Source of the DNA: Bifidobacterium gallicum DSM 20093 = LMG 11596
Lineage (GTDB): Bacteria > Actinomycetota > Actinomycetes > Actinomycetales > Bifidobacteriaceae
Direction: 5' to 3'
NCBI RefSeq assembly: GCF_000741205.1
Contig: NZ_JGYW01000005.1
Span: 248,001 to 312,000, forward strand
Length of the DNA: 64,000 bases
The number at the start of each line of letters is the position of its first letter. The first letter of the stretch is position 1. The notes below the pieces were generated by a model. That model saw only the letters and a program-made list of their open reading frames with translations, was not told where the DNA came from and made no database searches. The position numbers and the translations under genes are program-made. Below are positions 14,948 to 23,965 of this stretch, one piece after another.

Positions 14948-15964
14948 TTAATGCATGCCTCGCGCCGCGATGCTGCTTACACATCGTTCGAGCGCGTACA
15001 GCGGGTCCGCTCCGTTTGTTTTGCATTGTTCATCCGCCCAAGCCAGCAGACGGATGCATCGGGCCAGTCCCGGACTGGTCCATCCGTGCAGCTGTTTGGT
15101 CGCGTTTTTGAGCATCCACGGCGCCATTTTCGTTTCCGCCGCGGTGATTTGTCCGGCTTTGACCGCTCCGGCTTTGGCCAGGGAGCGTAGTTTTATCGCC
15201 AACGCGCTGACGAGCAGGATTGGTTCGGTGCCTTGCGCCACAGCGTTGCGTAACGCGATGACGGCATCCTGGACACGTCCGGCCAACGCCAGGTCGGCGA
15301 CGTTGAATCCCGTGACCTGCGGGTTGGCAACCAGGTAGCGTTCCACCAGGTCCAACGTAACCGGTTCGTCGAAGTCGAAACATAATTGTTCGCACATCGC
15401 GTTCAACGCGCCGATATCCTCACCAAACACGGCGACCAACTGTTGGGCGGCCATCGGTTCGATACGCCGCTGGTGACGTTCAAAACGTTGCAGCACATAG
15501 TTGAGTTTCGCATCGGTTTTTTTCAAATCGGGTACGTCAAGCACTTGCGCCCCGGTTTTTCTCAACCGCTCGATTACCGCTTTGCCTTTGGGTCCCGCTT
15601 CTTTGGACACCACCACGAACGACGGGTCGGGTTCGTGTCCGGCTTGTTTGAGCCACTCGAGTATCGCATTGATGAACGGTTCATCCGCGTTCTGCACGTT
15701 CCACACGGTCACGTTCGCCGCGTCGGACAGCAGACTGGGGCTGATGGCTTCCTCAAACATCATCGGCGTGGCTGTGGTTGCATCCAGTTCCACCACGTCA
15801 CGTTCCGGATGGTACTCGCTGGCTTGCCGCACCAGTTCCAGCACTTGTTGACGGTTGAGGAACGCGTCGCCCCCTTGGACGATCACACAATTGGCCGACT
15901 GGTTTGCTCGCATGGTTTCAATGTCGCCGTATCGGTGGACATCGCTTGCGCGTTTTGCGTGCAT
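14948..15964 (-). CDS. holA: DNA polymerase III subunit delta
   Basis: A 338-residue protein beginning MHAKRASD at 15964, preceded by GGAAGGAG at a spacing of about seven bases. The frame opens earlier (16015) but without a site. It matches HolA in length and layout: an N-terminal AAA+-like domain with QGGDAFLNRQQVLELV, a central lid, and a C-terminal collar domain (ALAIKLRSLAKAG). The delta subunit opens the beta sliding clamp as part of the clamp loader. Its start overlaps the end of comEC by 47 bases, so the two are co-transcribed. The order comEA-comEC-holA is common in Gram-positives. Confidence 0.92.
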   Translation of the reverse strand: MHAKRASDVHRYGDIETMRANQSANCVIVQGGDAFLNRQQVLELVRQASEYHPERDVVELDATTATPMMFEEAISPSLLSDAANVTVWNVQNADEPFINAILEWLKQAGHEPDPSFVVVSKEAGPKGKAVIERLRKTGAQVLDVPDLKKTDAKLNYVLQRFERHQRRIEPMAAQQLVAVFGEDIGALNAMCEQLCFDFDEPVTLDLVERYLVANPQVTGFNVADLALAGRVQDAVIALRNAVAQGTEPILLVSALAIKLRSLAKAGAVKAGQITAAETKMAPWMLKNATKQLHGWTSPGLARCIRLLAWADEQCKTNGADPLYALERCVSSIAARGMH

Positions 15965-17783
15965 GATCACGCTCCTTCCACTGCACCGTGTCAAGTTCCG
16001 TCCACGTTTGTTCACGCCACACGGTTATTCGATTACTCAACGTACGTCGCATCGGGCTCGTCCCGTTGTTCATCATGGCCGTCACTATGTGGCCTGCGCG
16101 TGCAGCCAATATGACCCACATGAGCATCAACGCGAACACAAGCGCCAACATGAGCGCACCCTGCCAGCCTGGCATCCAGTCAATCTGCGCATGTTCGTCA
16201 CCGCACCATTGGGCGGCGAGCGCAATGGGCCACGTCCCCCAGGACGCCGCATAGGCGAGCATGTGGCCCAACTGTGGCATAAGCCAACTGGTCATCAATG
16301 CGCCCAACGCGCATATGGTGGCCACGTCCAACAACGGGTTGGCCACAAGATTGGCGATTATTGACCATGGTGGCAGCGCCGGTTGCATCAGCGTTTGTAT
16401 GGGCAATGCGAACAGTTGCGCCGCCACACTGACCGCCAACATGTCAGCCAGCATGCGCGGCAGCCAGGTGCGCCACCAGTGTTGCAACACTGGCGCCAAC
16501 CAGGAGATACCAAGTACGGCGCCAACCGACAGTGCGAATGCCAAGTCACTGGCCGCGGTCGGATCGGCCATGAGCATCACGATCATCGTGCACGACAACG
16601 CGTGCCCGGTTTGCGCGCGTCGCCCGGCCAGCATGGCCACGGTGGAAAACCAGGACATGACGAACGCGCGGTTGACGGACGCGGAAGGTTGCATCAGCAT
16701 CACCAATCCGCTCGACAACATGAACGCCATCCCCGCATTCATCCAACGCGGTGCCAACAGTCGATGGCATATGAACGCCGACAAGCGTCGCACGAGCACA
16801 AAATGCGTGCCAGAAACCGCCATGATATGCATGATGCCGGCCGCTTTGCACCGTTGCGTCAACCATTGAGCATAATCCGCATCCACAATCTCCTGGCCCT
16901 CAACAGCGACAGGACTGTCATGGCCCAACACGCCCATCGCCAAACCGGGCACGAGCACACGACCTTGGTCAGGCAAACCGCGCGTGGCATGTAGCAGTGA
17001 CCGTTGCATTCGGTTCACGCCACGCCACCACCAGGACGCGTGCACCGAGCCTTGCAATGCGCTCGCCGTTGAGGATGCTGATGACACTCCAGCAGACGGT
17101 TCGGGCGATGCCAACACCCACACGCTTTCGCGACCATAGGCCGCTTGGGTGAAGGTGACGCGCATACGCATGGTGGCGCCACGATACCATTGGCTGCAAT
17201 CCGGATACGTCGCCATCGCCAACACGGCAGCATGCGACGGTTGCATCACACCATCGGATTGCACGGCATCCACCACGGCCCGCGCCTGACAATCCATGCC
17301 ACGTTTGGTGCTGGCATGCGCAGGCTCACGCAACGTGATTGACACTTGTCGTGGTACGGCCCGTTGTGACTCGCTGCCCATGAGCAACGTCACCGGGTCC
17401 GCCTGATCCAACAACTGCCGCACCCCCACATTGACCACGACCACCAGCACGGCTGTGAGCATGACGACCAGTTGGCCACCCACATGACGTCGGCCACCAC
17501 CACACGCATTCAAGGCGCGCCCCGTACTGATCACAGCAACCATCATGACGGTCAGCGCCAACACCACCAGCCCAATCGCCCAGATGATTACGCTCCGATC
17601 GACCACGCATGGCATGGATACGGTTTGCATCGCCAACGTCACCGCCCACATCAGCATGGCAACCGGTAGCAACCGCCAGTCACGGCTACCGGCAATACGC
17701 GACACGGGCGCGCATCCGTCAGGCATGCGCAACGTGCGCAACCATGCGCGCGCCCACGCCTGCACGCTCCCCCACGCCATCAT
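15918..17783 (-). CDS. comEC: ComEC/Rec2-type DNA-uptake membrane channel
   Basis: A 621-residue polytopic protein with membrane helices near the N-terminus (about 25-110) and a block of helices from about 310 to 565, including AGIMHIMAVSGTHFVLVRRL, which matches the conserved ComEC core. The C-terminal metallo-beta-lactamase-like domain found in many ComEC proteins is absent: after the last helix only a basic tail of about 50 residues remains, overlapping holA. ComEC forms the inner-membrane pore for single-stranded DNA during transformation. The start overlaps the comEA stop by four bases. Natural competence has not been established for this group, so the function is inferred. Confidence 0.88.
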   Translation of the reverse strand: MMAWGSVQAWARAWLRTLRMPDGCAPVSRIAGSRDWRLLPVAMLMWAVTLAMQTVSMPCVVDRSVIIWAIGLVVLALTVMMVAVISTGRALNACGGGRRHVGGQLVVMLTAVLVVVVNVGVRQLLDQADPVTLLMGSESQRAVPRQVSITLREPAHASTKRGMDCQARAVVDAVQSDGVMQPSHAAVLAMATYPDCSQWYRGATMRMRVTFTQAAYGRESVWVLASPEPSAGVSSASSTASALQGSVHASWWWRGVNRMQRSLLHATRGLPDQGRVLVPGLAMGVLGHDSPVAVEGQEIVDADYAQWLTQRCKAAGIMHIMAVSGTHFVLVRRLSAFICHRLLAPRWMNAGMAFMLSSGLVMLMQPSASVNRAFVMSWFSTVAMLAGRRAQTGHALSCTMIVMLMADPTAASDLAFALSVGAVLGISWLAPVLQHWWRTWLPRMLADMLAVSVAAQLFALPIQTLMQPALPPWSIIANLVANPLLDVATICALGALMTSWLMPQLGHMLAYAASWGTWPIALAAQWCGDEHAQIDWMPGWQGALMLALVFALMLMWVILAARAGHIVTAMMNNGTSPMRRTLSNRITVWREQTWTELDTVQWKERDHARKTRKRCPPIRRH

Positions 17784-18601
17784 CGCGCATCTTTCACGTT
17801 GACGGTGACGAACGGCGCGATTTTCGCCAGTGTTTTCGCGCCAATACCTTTGACCGCCATCAGTTCGTTCACACTCGTGAACGGTCCGTGCGCGTTACGA
17901 TACTCGACAATGCGCGCCGCCATCACCGGTCCCACACCGTTGATCGTTTGCAACTGGTCAGCGTTCGCCGTATTCAAGTCAATCAACCCCTCATCGACAC
18001 TGTCCGACGATTCAGCAGGTTGTGTTTGAGCTGGAGCAGACGGTGAAGGAGCGGATGGCGATGATGCGGAAGGAGTTGGCGAGGCTTGCACGTCGGATGG
18101 GTGTGCGCCAACGTCCGACGAGGATTGAGGGGTTGGTGTGGTGTCATCATGAAGCGCACCAGACGTATCCGGCTGCCCGGAACCAGAAGAATGAGCCGAC
18201 CCGTGGTCCGTCTGGCTGGACGCGGCACCCGCATCCCCGGCAACACTCAACGCGCCCATGTTGAGCGCCTGTTGCACGAGCATCGTCACACTGGCCGCCA
18301 ACACGGCCAACAACACGAGAATGACAATGATTGCATGCTTGGGATCGATCAGCACGCGTGCAGCCGTGCGCCGCTGATGCACCACCGCGTCGTCAGCGCC
18401 ATCCGACGCACGCACCCGCACCACCGACTCCAACGACGCCGAGCGTTCGCTTGAACGTCGCGTCGTATCGGTTGGCGGCAGCGGCGGATGCAACAATTCC
18501 TGCCCATCATGCAACACACCCATGGTTCCACTGTGTGGCAACCATGGGTGTGTTGTCGAGCCGGCACAACCATTGTGGAAAACCAAACCGTTATCCACCA
18601 T
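17780..18601 (-). CDS. comEA: ComEA-like helix-hairpin-helix DNA-binding protein
   Basis: Up to 273 residues. The C-terminal 65 residues (LIDLNTANADQLQTINGVGP ...) hold two helix-hairpin-helix motifs, GVGPVMAARIVEYR and GIGAKTLAKIAPFV, typical of ComEA, the receptor that hands DNA to ComEC. One membrane helix (IIVILVLLAVLAASVTMLV) precedes a long Ser/Pro/Ala-rich linker, so the binding domain is probably outside the membrane. The start is uncertain: the ATG at 18601 has a GAGG motif, while the ATG at 18523 (MGVLHDG) lies in the arm of a strong hairpin. It follows leuS by 52 bases and overlaps comEC by four. Confidence 0.88.
   Translation of the reverse strand: MVDNGLVFHNGCAGSTTHPWLPHSGTMGVLHDGQELLHPPLPPTDTTRRSSERSASLESVVRVRASDGADDAVVHQRRTAARVLIDPKHAIIVILVLLAVLAASVTMLVQQALNMGALSVAGDAGAASSQTDHGSAHSSGSGQPDTSGALHDDTTPTPQSSSDVGAHPSDVQASPTPSASSPSAPSPSAPAQTQPAESSDSVDEGLIDLNTANADQLQTINGVGPVMAARIVEYRNAHGPFTSVNELMAVKGIGAKTLAKIAPFVTVNVKDAR
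18512..18555 (-). terminator. Strong hairpin after leuS covering the 5' end of comEA
   Basis: Perfect 16-bp arms (18512-18527 and 18540-18555, starting CAACACACCC) with a 12-base loop. There is no T-run. It lies about 100 bases past the leuS stop and inside the first codons of comEA. It could end leuS transcripts or control comEA translation. Confidence 0.5.
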
Positions 18602-18653
18602 GCTTGCGCCTCAGGCGATGCCATGCTATGAGGCAAGACGCGTCAGGCATGTA

Positions 18654-21644
18654 TCATTCCGCTGGCACAATCGAGACGATCTTGGGAGCCTTGACAATGA
18701 CCTTGCGTGGCGCTTTGCCACCCAAACGGTCCTGCACGGCTTCCAACGCCATTTCTTCCAATGTGGCAGCGTCAATGTCGGGGCTGACCTCAAGCTTGGC
18801 GCGCACCTTGCCTTTAATCTGCACGACAGCGGTCACCGTGTCCTGACCCACATAACGTTCATCAGCCTGCGGCCACGGGTGGGCGCTCAGAGACGTGTCA
18901 TGGCCCAGACGCGACCACAATTCCTCCGCCACATGCGGAGCCACAGGCGCCACCATCAGGATCAACGGTTCAATCGCGGCACGCGGCACCGTGTCCAAGC
19001 CCGTCAAATGGTTGTTCAACACGATGAGTTTGGCGATCGCCGTGTTCGGACGCATCGCTTCCATTTCCACCGTCACATCGGCGATCGTGTTGTTGAGCAG
19101 CTTCAACGTCTTGTCATCCGGGGTGACATCGGCGACCGTGACTTCCCCGGTCGTCTCATCGATCACGTTGCGCCACAAACGCTGCAGGAAACGCATCGAA
19201 CCGACCACGTTGCGCGTGTTCCATGGACGCGACTCATCCAACGGACCCATGCTCATCTCATAAAGACGGAACGTGTCAGCACCATAGTTTTCATACATGT
19301 AATCAGGTGTGACAATGTTCTTCAGGCTCTTGCCCATCTTGCCGAATTCACGGCGCACCGATTCACCCTGCCACGTGAACTGTGGTTCGTTGCCACCATC
19401 AGTCGAACCGGCGACTTCCTCAACTTCTTCAGCCGGCACATAGGCGCCACGCTCATCGCGATACGCATACGCCTGGATCATGCCCTGGTTGAACAGCTTG
19501 TGGAACGGTTCAGCAGAATCCACGTAGCCCAAGTCGAACAGCACCTTATGCCAGAACCGCGAATACAACAGGTGCAGCACGGCATGTTCCACACCACCCA
19601 CATACAGGTCCACGCCACCGGATTTGCCGGCTGTCGCATTATGGTTCGGCCCCATCCAATAGTCGTATTCATCCTGTTCGACCATATGCGTCGTATCATG
19701 CGGGTCAAGATAACGCATGTAATACCAGCACGAACCCGCCCAGTTCGGCATCGTGTTCGTGTCACGGTAATACGTGCGTTCACCGTCGCCCAAGTCGAGT
19801 GTGACCTTCACCCAGTCCTCGTTGCGGCTCAACGGGGCTTCCGGACTTGAATCAGCATCCTCAGGGTCGAACGTCTTGGGCGCATAATCGGGCACTTCAG
19901 GCAAGTTGATCGGCAGCATCGAATCAGGCAGCAGATGCGGCACGCCATCCTCACCATAGACGATCGGGAACGGTTCACCCCAGTAGCGTTGACGGCTGAA
20001 CAGCCAGTCACGCAGACGGAACGTCACCGTGCTTTGACCTTGACCGGATTCGTCAAGCCACTCGTTGACCTTCGCAATCGCATCATCAACACGCAGCCCG
20101 TTGAGCGACAACGCATCACCACGAGACGCGGTGGCGTCGACGCTGGAATTGATCACGATGCCATCATGAGAAACAAAAGGAGCCTGCCCTTCGAAATCAG
20201 CGAGCGTCATGCCGCAATCCGGCAACGGCTCAACCGTGTAGATAACAGGAAGACCATACTTGATTGCGAAATCATAATCACGCTGGTCACCACCAGGCAC
20301 AGCCATAATGGCGCCCGTACCGTAATCCATGAGCACGTAATCCGCCGTAAACACGGGAAGACGCGCACCCGTGATCGGGTTGATCGCGAACAAACCGGTA
20401 AACAAACCGGACTTGTTGCCCGCATCCTCCACACGGTCACGCGCTGTTTTCTGCTCGGCGGCCGCACGATACGCGGCCACAGCCTGCACCGGCGAATCAT
20501 AACCGCCAGTCCACAGCTCACGCTGGGACGGGTCGATGCCCTCAGGCCACTGTTCGGGCACATGGGCGAGCAGCGGATGCTCAGGCGAGACCACAGCGAA
20601 CGTCGTGCCAAACAGCGTGTCGGGACGCGTGGTGAACACCTTGAGCGTCTCATCACCGTTTGCCGCCGGCACACGGAAGTCGACATACGCGCCATGCGAT
20701 TCGCCAATCCAGTTGCGCTGCATGAGCTTGACCTTCTCCGGCCAGTCAATCGTATCCAAATCCTCAATCAGACGGTGGCCATACGCGGTGATGCGCATCG
20801 ACCACTGGCGCAGCTCACGCTGGAACACGGGGAAATCACCACGTTCCGAACGACCCTCGGCCGTAACCTCCTCGTTAGCCAACACCGTGCCCAAACCAGG
20901 ACACCAATTGACCGGGGACTTGGAAATGTATGACAAACGGAACTCGTTGAGCACATCAGCATGCTCCGCCTCGTTCAACGAATCCCACGCCTGACCCTCA
21001 TGGCCCGGAATGGCACGCTTGCCAGAACGGAACTCGTCTTCCAGCTCACTGATCGGACGGGCACAACCCTTCGTGCCCGACGGATTGGTCGCCTCGGCAT
21101 CATACCAGGAATCGTAAATACGCGAGAAAATCCACTGGGTCCAACGCACATAGCCGGGTTCAATCGTCGCGAACGAACGACGGTCGTCAAAACTCAAGCC
21201 CATACGATGCAACTGACGACGCATATTCGCGATGTTCTGCTCCGTCGTGACACGCGGATGCTGGCCAGTTTGCACCGCATACTGCTCAGCCGGCAGACCG
21301 AACGCGTCATAGCCCATCGCATGCAGCACGTTCTCACCCTTCATCCGGTGATAACGGCTGACCACATCCGTAGCCAAATAGCCCAACGGATGACCCACAT
21401 GCAAACCCTTGCCCGACGGATAGGGGAACATGTCCATCGCAAAGAATGAAGGACGGCCCTCAGCATGACGGCCCTGGCCATCCGTCAGCTCACCAGCGAC
21501 GTTGGCAGCCCAGAACGTGCCCTGCTGGTCCCAAATCGTTTGCCATTTCTCTTCGATGGTCTGTGCGAGTGCGGCATCGTAGCGGAACGACGGCGTGCTC
21601 GTCTCATCGGACGGCGCGATTGCGCTTTTCTCAGTGTCACTCAT
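18654..21644 (-). CDS. leuS: Leucyl-tRNA synthetase
   Basis: A 996-residue class I aminoacyl-tRNA synthetase that charges tRNA-Leu. The HIGH-type motif appears as HVGHPLGY at 82-89 within PYPSGKGLHVGHPLGYL, the KMSKS-type motif as KMGKSLKN near 766, and the CP1 editing region (TTRPDTLFGTTFAVVSPEHP) near 340. It starts MSDTEKSAIAPSDETS with a 20-residue acidic leader. The length is slightly above E. coli LeuS because of actinobacterial insertions. It is probably the first gene of the leuS-comEA-comEC-holA-tsa run. No T-box leader was seen upstream. Confidence 0.98.
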   Translation of the reverse strand: MSDTEKSAIAPSDETSTPSFRYDAALAQTIEEKWQTIWDQQGTFWAANVAGELTDGQGRHAEGRPSFFAMDMFPYPSGKGLHVGHPLGYLATDVVSRYHRMKGENVLHAMGYDAFGLPAEQYAVQTGQHPRVTTEQNIANMRRQLHRMGLSFDDRRSFATIEPGYVRWTQWIFSRIYDSWYDAEATNPSGTKGCARPISELEDEFRSGKRAIPGHEGQAWDSLNEAEHADVLNEFRLSYISKSPVNWCPGLGTVLANEEVTAEGRSERGDFPVFQRELRQWSMRITAYGHRLIEDLDTIDWPEKVKLMQRNWIGESHGAYVDFRVPAANGDETLKVFTTRPDTLFGTTFAVVSPEHPLLAHVPEQWPEGIDPSQRELWTGGYDSPVQAVAAYRAAAEQKTARDRVEDAGNKSGLFTGLFAINPITGARLPVFTADYVLMDYGTGAIMAVPGGDQRDYDFAIKYGLPVIYTVEPLPDCGMTLADFEGQAPFVSHDGIVINSSVDATASRGDALSLNGLRVDDAIAKVNEWLDESGQGQSTVTFRLRDWLFSRQRYWGEPFPIVYGEDGVPHLLPDSMLPINLPEVPDYAPKTFDPEDADSSPEAPLSRNEDWVKVTLDLGDGERTYYRDTNTMPNWAGSCWYYMRYLDPHDTTHMVEQDEYDYWMGPNHNATAGKSGGVDLYVGGVEHAVLHLLYSRFWHKVLFDLGYVDSAEPFHKLFNQGMIQAYAYRDERGAYVPAEEVEEVAGSTDGGNEPQFTWQGESVRREFGKMGKSLKNIVTPDYMYENYGADTFRLYEMSMGPLDESRPWNTRNVVGSMRFLQRLWRNVIDETTGEVTVADVTPDDKTLKLLNNTIADVTVEMEAMRPNTAIAKLIVLNNHLTGLDTVPRAAIEPLILMVAPVAPHVAEELWSRLGHDTSLSAHPWPQADERYVGQDTVTAVVQIKGKVRAKLEVSPDIDAATLEEMALEAVQDRLGGKAPRKVIVKAPKIVSIVPAE

Positions 21645-21800
21645 AGGGAAAAGTATGGGTTTTTCTGTGGACAGGGCGGCGCATCATGGCCAGCATGTGA
21701 CAATGCCACTCAACCTAGCCATCCACCGCGTCGCCAACAGCTCGTGAGACGGGACAACCAGGCATCACCGCCTACCCTCTGCCATTCTCGCAGCTATCGT

Positions 21801-22691
21801 TCACTGCTTCGCGTCAGCCTTATGCACCGTGGGCGCCTTGACGGATTTGCCGCCGTTGAGTCCCGGTTCGTCAGTTTGCAAGCGTTCCATGGCTCGGGTC
21901 CATTCGCCGCTCGCAATCATCTGGCCGATCGCGTCATCGACAAGTGAGAGCATTTTGGCTTTGTCACCGGCCACGGCCACACCATAGCCTTGTGAGCCGA
22001 ACGTGGCATCCATGACCGACGTATATTGGTCACCCGTTTGCGCGGCCAAACCGCGGATCACCGGCTCACTGCCGGCCACAGCTTGCACTACTCCCGTCAA
22101 CAATGCGGACACGCATTGCGGATATGAGGGTTGTTCACTGACATGCACGTCGGACACCGTCTCCTGCACCAGCGCACGATCCGCCGTGCCCGTAACCACG
22201 CACACACTTTGGCCTTGCAACTGGTCAGGCCGCGTCAACGTATGGTCCCCGTTTTCGACCACCAGAAACGCATCCGGCACACGCAAATACGCTTGGGACA
22301 CGGAAACTTGCGGATCTTGGGCGTCATCCTGATCATCGCCCGCAGGCACCGTCTGGTCGCCCACAACCAACGCCACCGTGCCGTCCTGCAATTTGGCGGC
22401 CGCGTTCGCGGGTGTCACAGCGTGGAAGGTGATTTGTGAAGAGCCATAGCCCAACACTTGGGCGACATAACGCGCCACGTCCACATCAAACCCGGAAAAC
22501 GATCCGTCCGCATACCACCCCATGTAGGGTTCGTCAACGGGAATGCCAATCGAAAGCACAGGACCGTCCGGTTGGCCTTGCGGTGTCACCGACACCGACG
22601 TGCCGCATGCCGCCATGGCCGCACACATGGCCACGCTGGCCGCTACGGCCATGCCACGACGCACCAGATGCAATGGTTGACGTCCAATCAC
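21801..22691 (-). CDS. Family 3 substrate-binding lipoprotein (amino-acid ABC type)
   Basis: A 296-residue periplasmic-type binding protein anchored as a lipoprotein. A GTG start at 22691 has GGAGG six bases upstream. Residues 1-29 form a lipoprotein signal (MAVAASVAMCAAMAACGTS) with the lipid-attached cysteine about 29. The mature part begins with the family 3 pattern LSIGIPVDEPYMGWYADGSFSGFDVDVARYVAQVLG and has DGTVALVVGDQTV later, typical of polar amino-acid binding proteins (glutamate/glutamine class). No permease or ATPase gene is next to it, so its transporter must be encoded elsewhere, or the protein senses rather than transports. Ligand not determined. Confidence 0.82.
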   Translation of the reverse strand: MIGRQPLHLVRRGMAVAASVAMCAAMAACGTSVSVTPQGQPDGPVLSIGIPVDEPYMGWYADGSFSGFDVDVARYVAQVLGYGSSQITFHAVTPANAAAKLQDGTVALVVGDQTVPAGDDQDDAQDPQVSVSQAYLRVPDAFLVVENGDHTLTRPDQLQGQSVCVVTGTADRALVQETVSDVHVSEQPSYPQCVSALLTGVVQAVAGSEPVIRGLAAQTGDQYTSVMDATFGSQGYGVAVAGDKAKMLSLVDDAIGQMIASGEWTRAMERLQTDEPGLNGGKSVKAPTVHKADAKQ

Positions 22692-22727
22692 ATCACACCT
22701 CCACGGTCAAGAGTTGAGGCCAACGGG

Positions 22728-23678
22728 TTATTTGAACAGTCGTGAACGTGTCAGGAACCAGGACACAAGCACCGACACGAGCACGGCGATCGCGATCACA
22801 ATCACAAACCCCCATGGGGAGCCCGACAATGGCATGCCATACATGCCAGCCTGAAAGTTCATGCCATACATCGAGAAAATCAGCGTGGGCACCGACAGCG
22901 TGATCGAAATGATCGTGAAGATACGCATGACATTGCTCAAATTGTTCGACACGATCGACGCGAACGCATCGGTCATGTTCGCCAAAACGCCGCTGTAAAT
23001 GTTCGCCATCTCGATGGCCTGCTTGTTTTCGATGATGACGTCCTCGAGCAGATCCTCATCTTCGGCATACTGCTTGAACCGGGGCAATGTCGTCAGTTTC
23101 TCCATGACGATTTCGTTCGATTTGAGCGACGTGGCGAAATACACCAATGTTTTGCTCATTTCGAGCAAAATCATGATTTCCCTGTTCTGCATGGCCGACC
23201 GCAACCGCAGTTCAAGCTTGTCGGTTTCCCGGTCGATGATGCGCAGATAGCGCAAATACATCGTGGCGTTGCGATACAGGATCTGCAAAATGAAACGTGA
23301 CCGCATGGCCGTGTTGAATCCGCGAATCGTGCCCTCCATGAACGGATGCAACACCGGAGTGTCTTGCATGCACACGGTGATGATCAGATCCTTGGTCAAG
23401 ATGATTGACAACGGAATCGTCTCATACCAGTCACGGCCGCCACGGCTTTCCACTGTCGGAATGTCGACAATGATCATCGTGTATCCGTCTTCCACGTCAA
23501 CACGGGAACGTTCCTCATCATCCAACGGTGCGCGCAAATCAGCCAGATCGATGCCGGTTTTTTGACAGACTGTGGCCAGTTCCACGTCGGTCGGGTCAGC
23601 CAGGCTCAGCCAGGCGCCTTCGCAAGGCTCGTCAATCTGTTCCATTTGCCCGTTGATTGTGCTGAACATGCGCAGCAT
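22728..23678 (-). CDS. corA: CorA-family magnesium/cobalt channel
   Basis: A 316-residue protein starting MLRMFSTINGQ at 23678; the open frame extends upstream without a site. It has the CorA plan: a soluble N-terminal alpha/beta domain, a long helix (about 150-240), then two C-terminal membrane helices. The signature YGMN (in FSMYGMNFQAG) lies at the end of the first helix and forms the ion-selective mouth. The C-terminus is basic (FLTRSRLFK). The family usually transports Mg2+, Co2+ or Ni2+; related members carry Zn2+, so the ion is inferred. It stands alone, with 287 bases in front and 36 to the lipoprotein gene. Confidence 0.88.
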   Translation of the reverse strand: MLRMFSTINGQMEQIDEPCEGAWLSLADPTDVELATVCQKTGIDLADLRAPLDDEERSRVDVEDGYTMIIVDIPTVESRGGRDWYETIPLSIILTKDLIITVCMQDTPVLHPFMEGTIRGFNTAMRSRFILQILYRNATMYLRYLRIIDRETDKLELRLRSAMQNREIMILLEMSKTLVYFATSLKSNEIVMEKLTTLPRFKQYAEDEDLLEDVIIENKQAIEMANIYSGVLANMTDAFASIVSNNLSNVMRIFTIISITLSVPTLIFSMYGMNFQAGMYGMPLSGSPWGFVIVIAIAVLVSVLVSWFLTRSRLFK

Positions 23679-23965
23679 GATCGTCACCGCCTTCCGATAG
23701 GTCCACTGCCGGCAACCGCGGCATCCGCCAAGACGTGTGGAACCATCGGCAACCAAGCCGTTCCAAGCTCACCTCGGCACGTTCCACACCAGCCCAAACC
23801 CGTAACGCCATGCGCCCGCAAGGAACACCGTGCAGGCCCGACTGCGGATTTTCGGCCAAACGCCTACTGTAGTCGTACCGTGCCGACTTATGCGCGAACC
23901 GATGGCGGATGGGCATCGCAAGCCACCCGCCACCAGTGCGTCACCACCGGTTCGTCATGATCAGT

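Noticed and set aside
18522-19850. A 442-codon plus-strand open frame
   Set aside because: It lies opposite leuS and comEA, which have clear motifs; long antisense frames are expected in GC-rich DNA with this codon bias.
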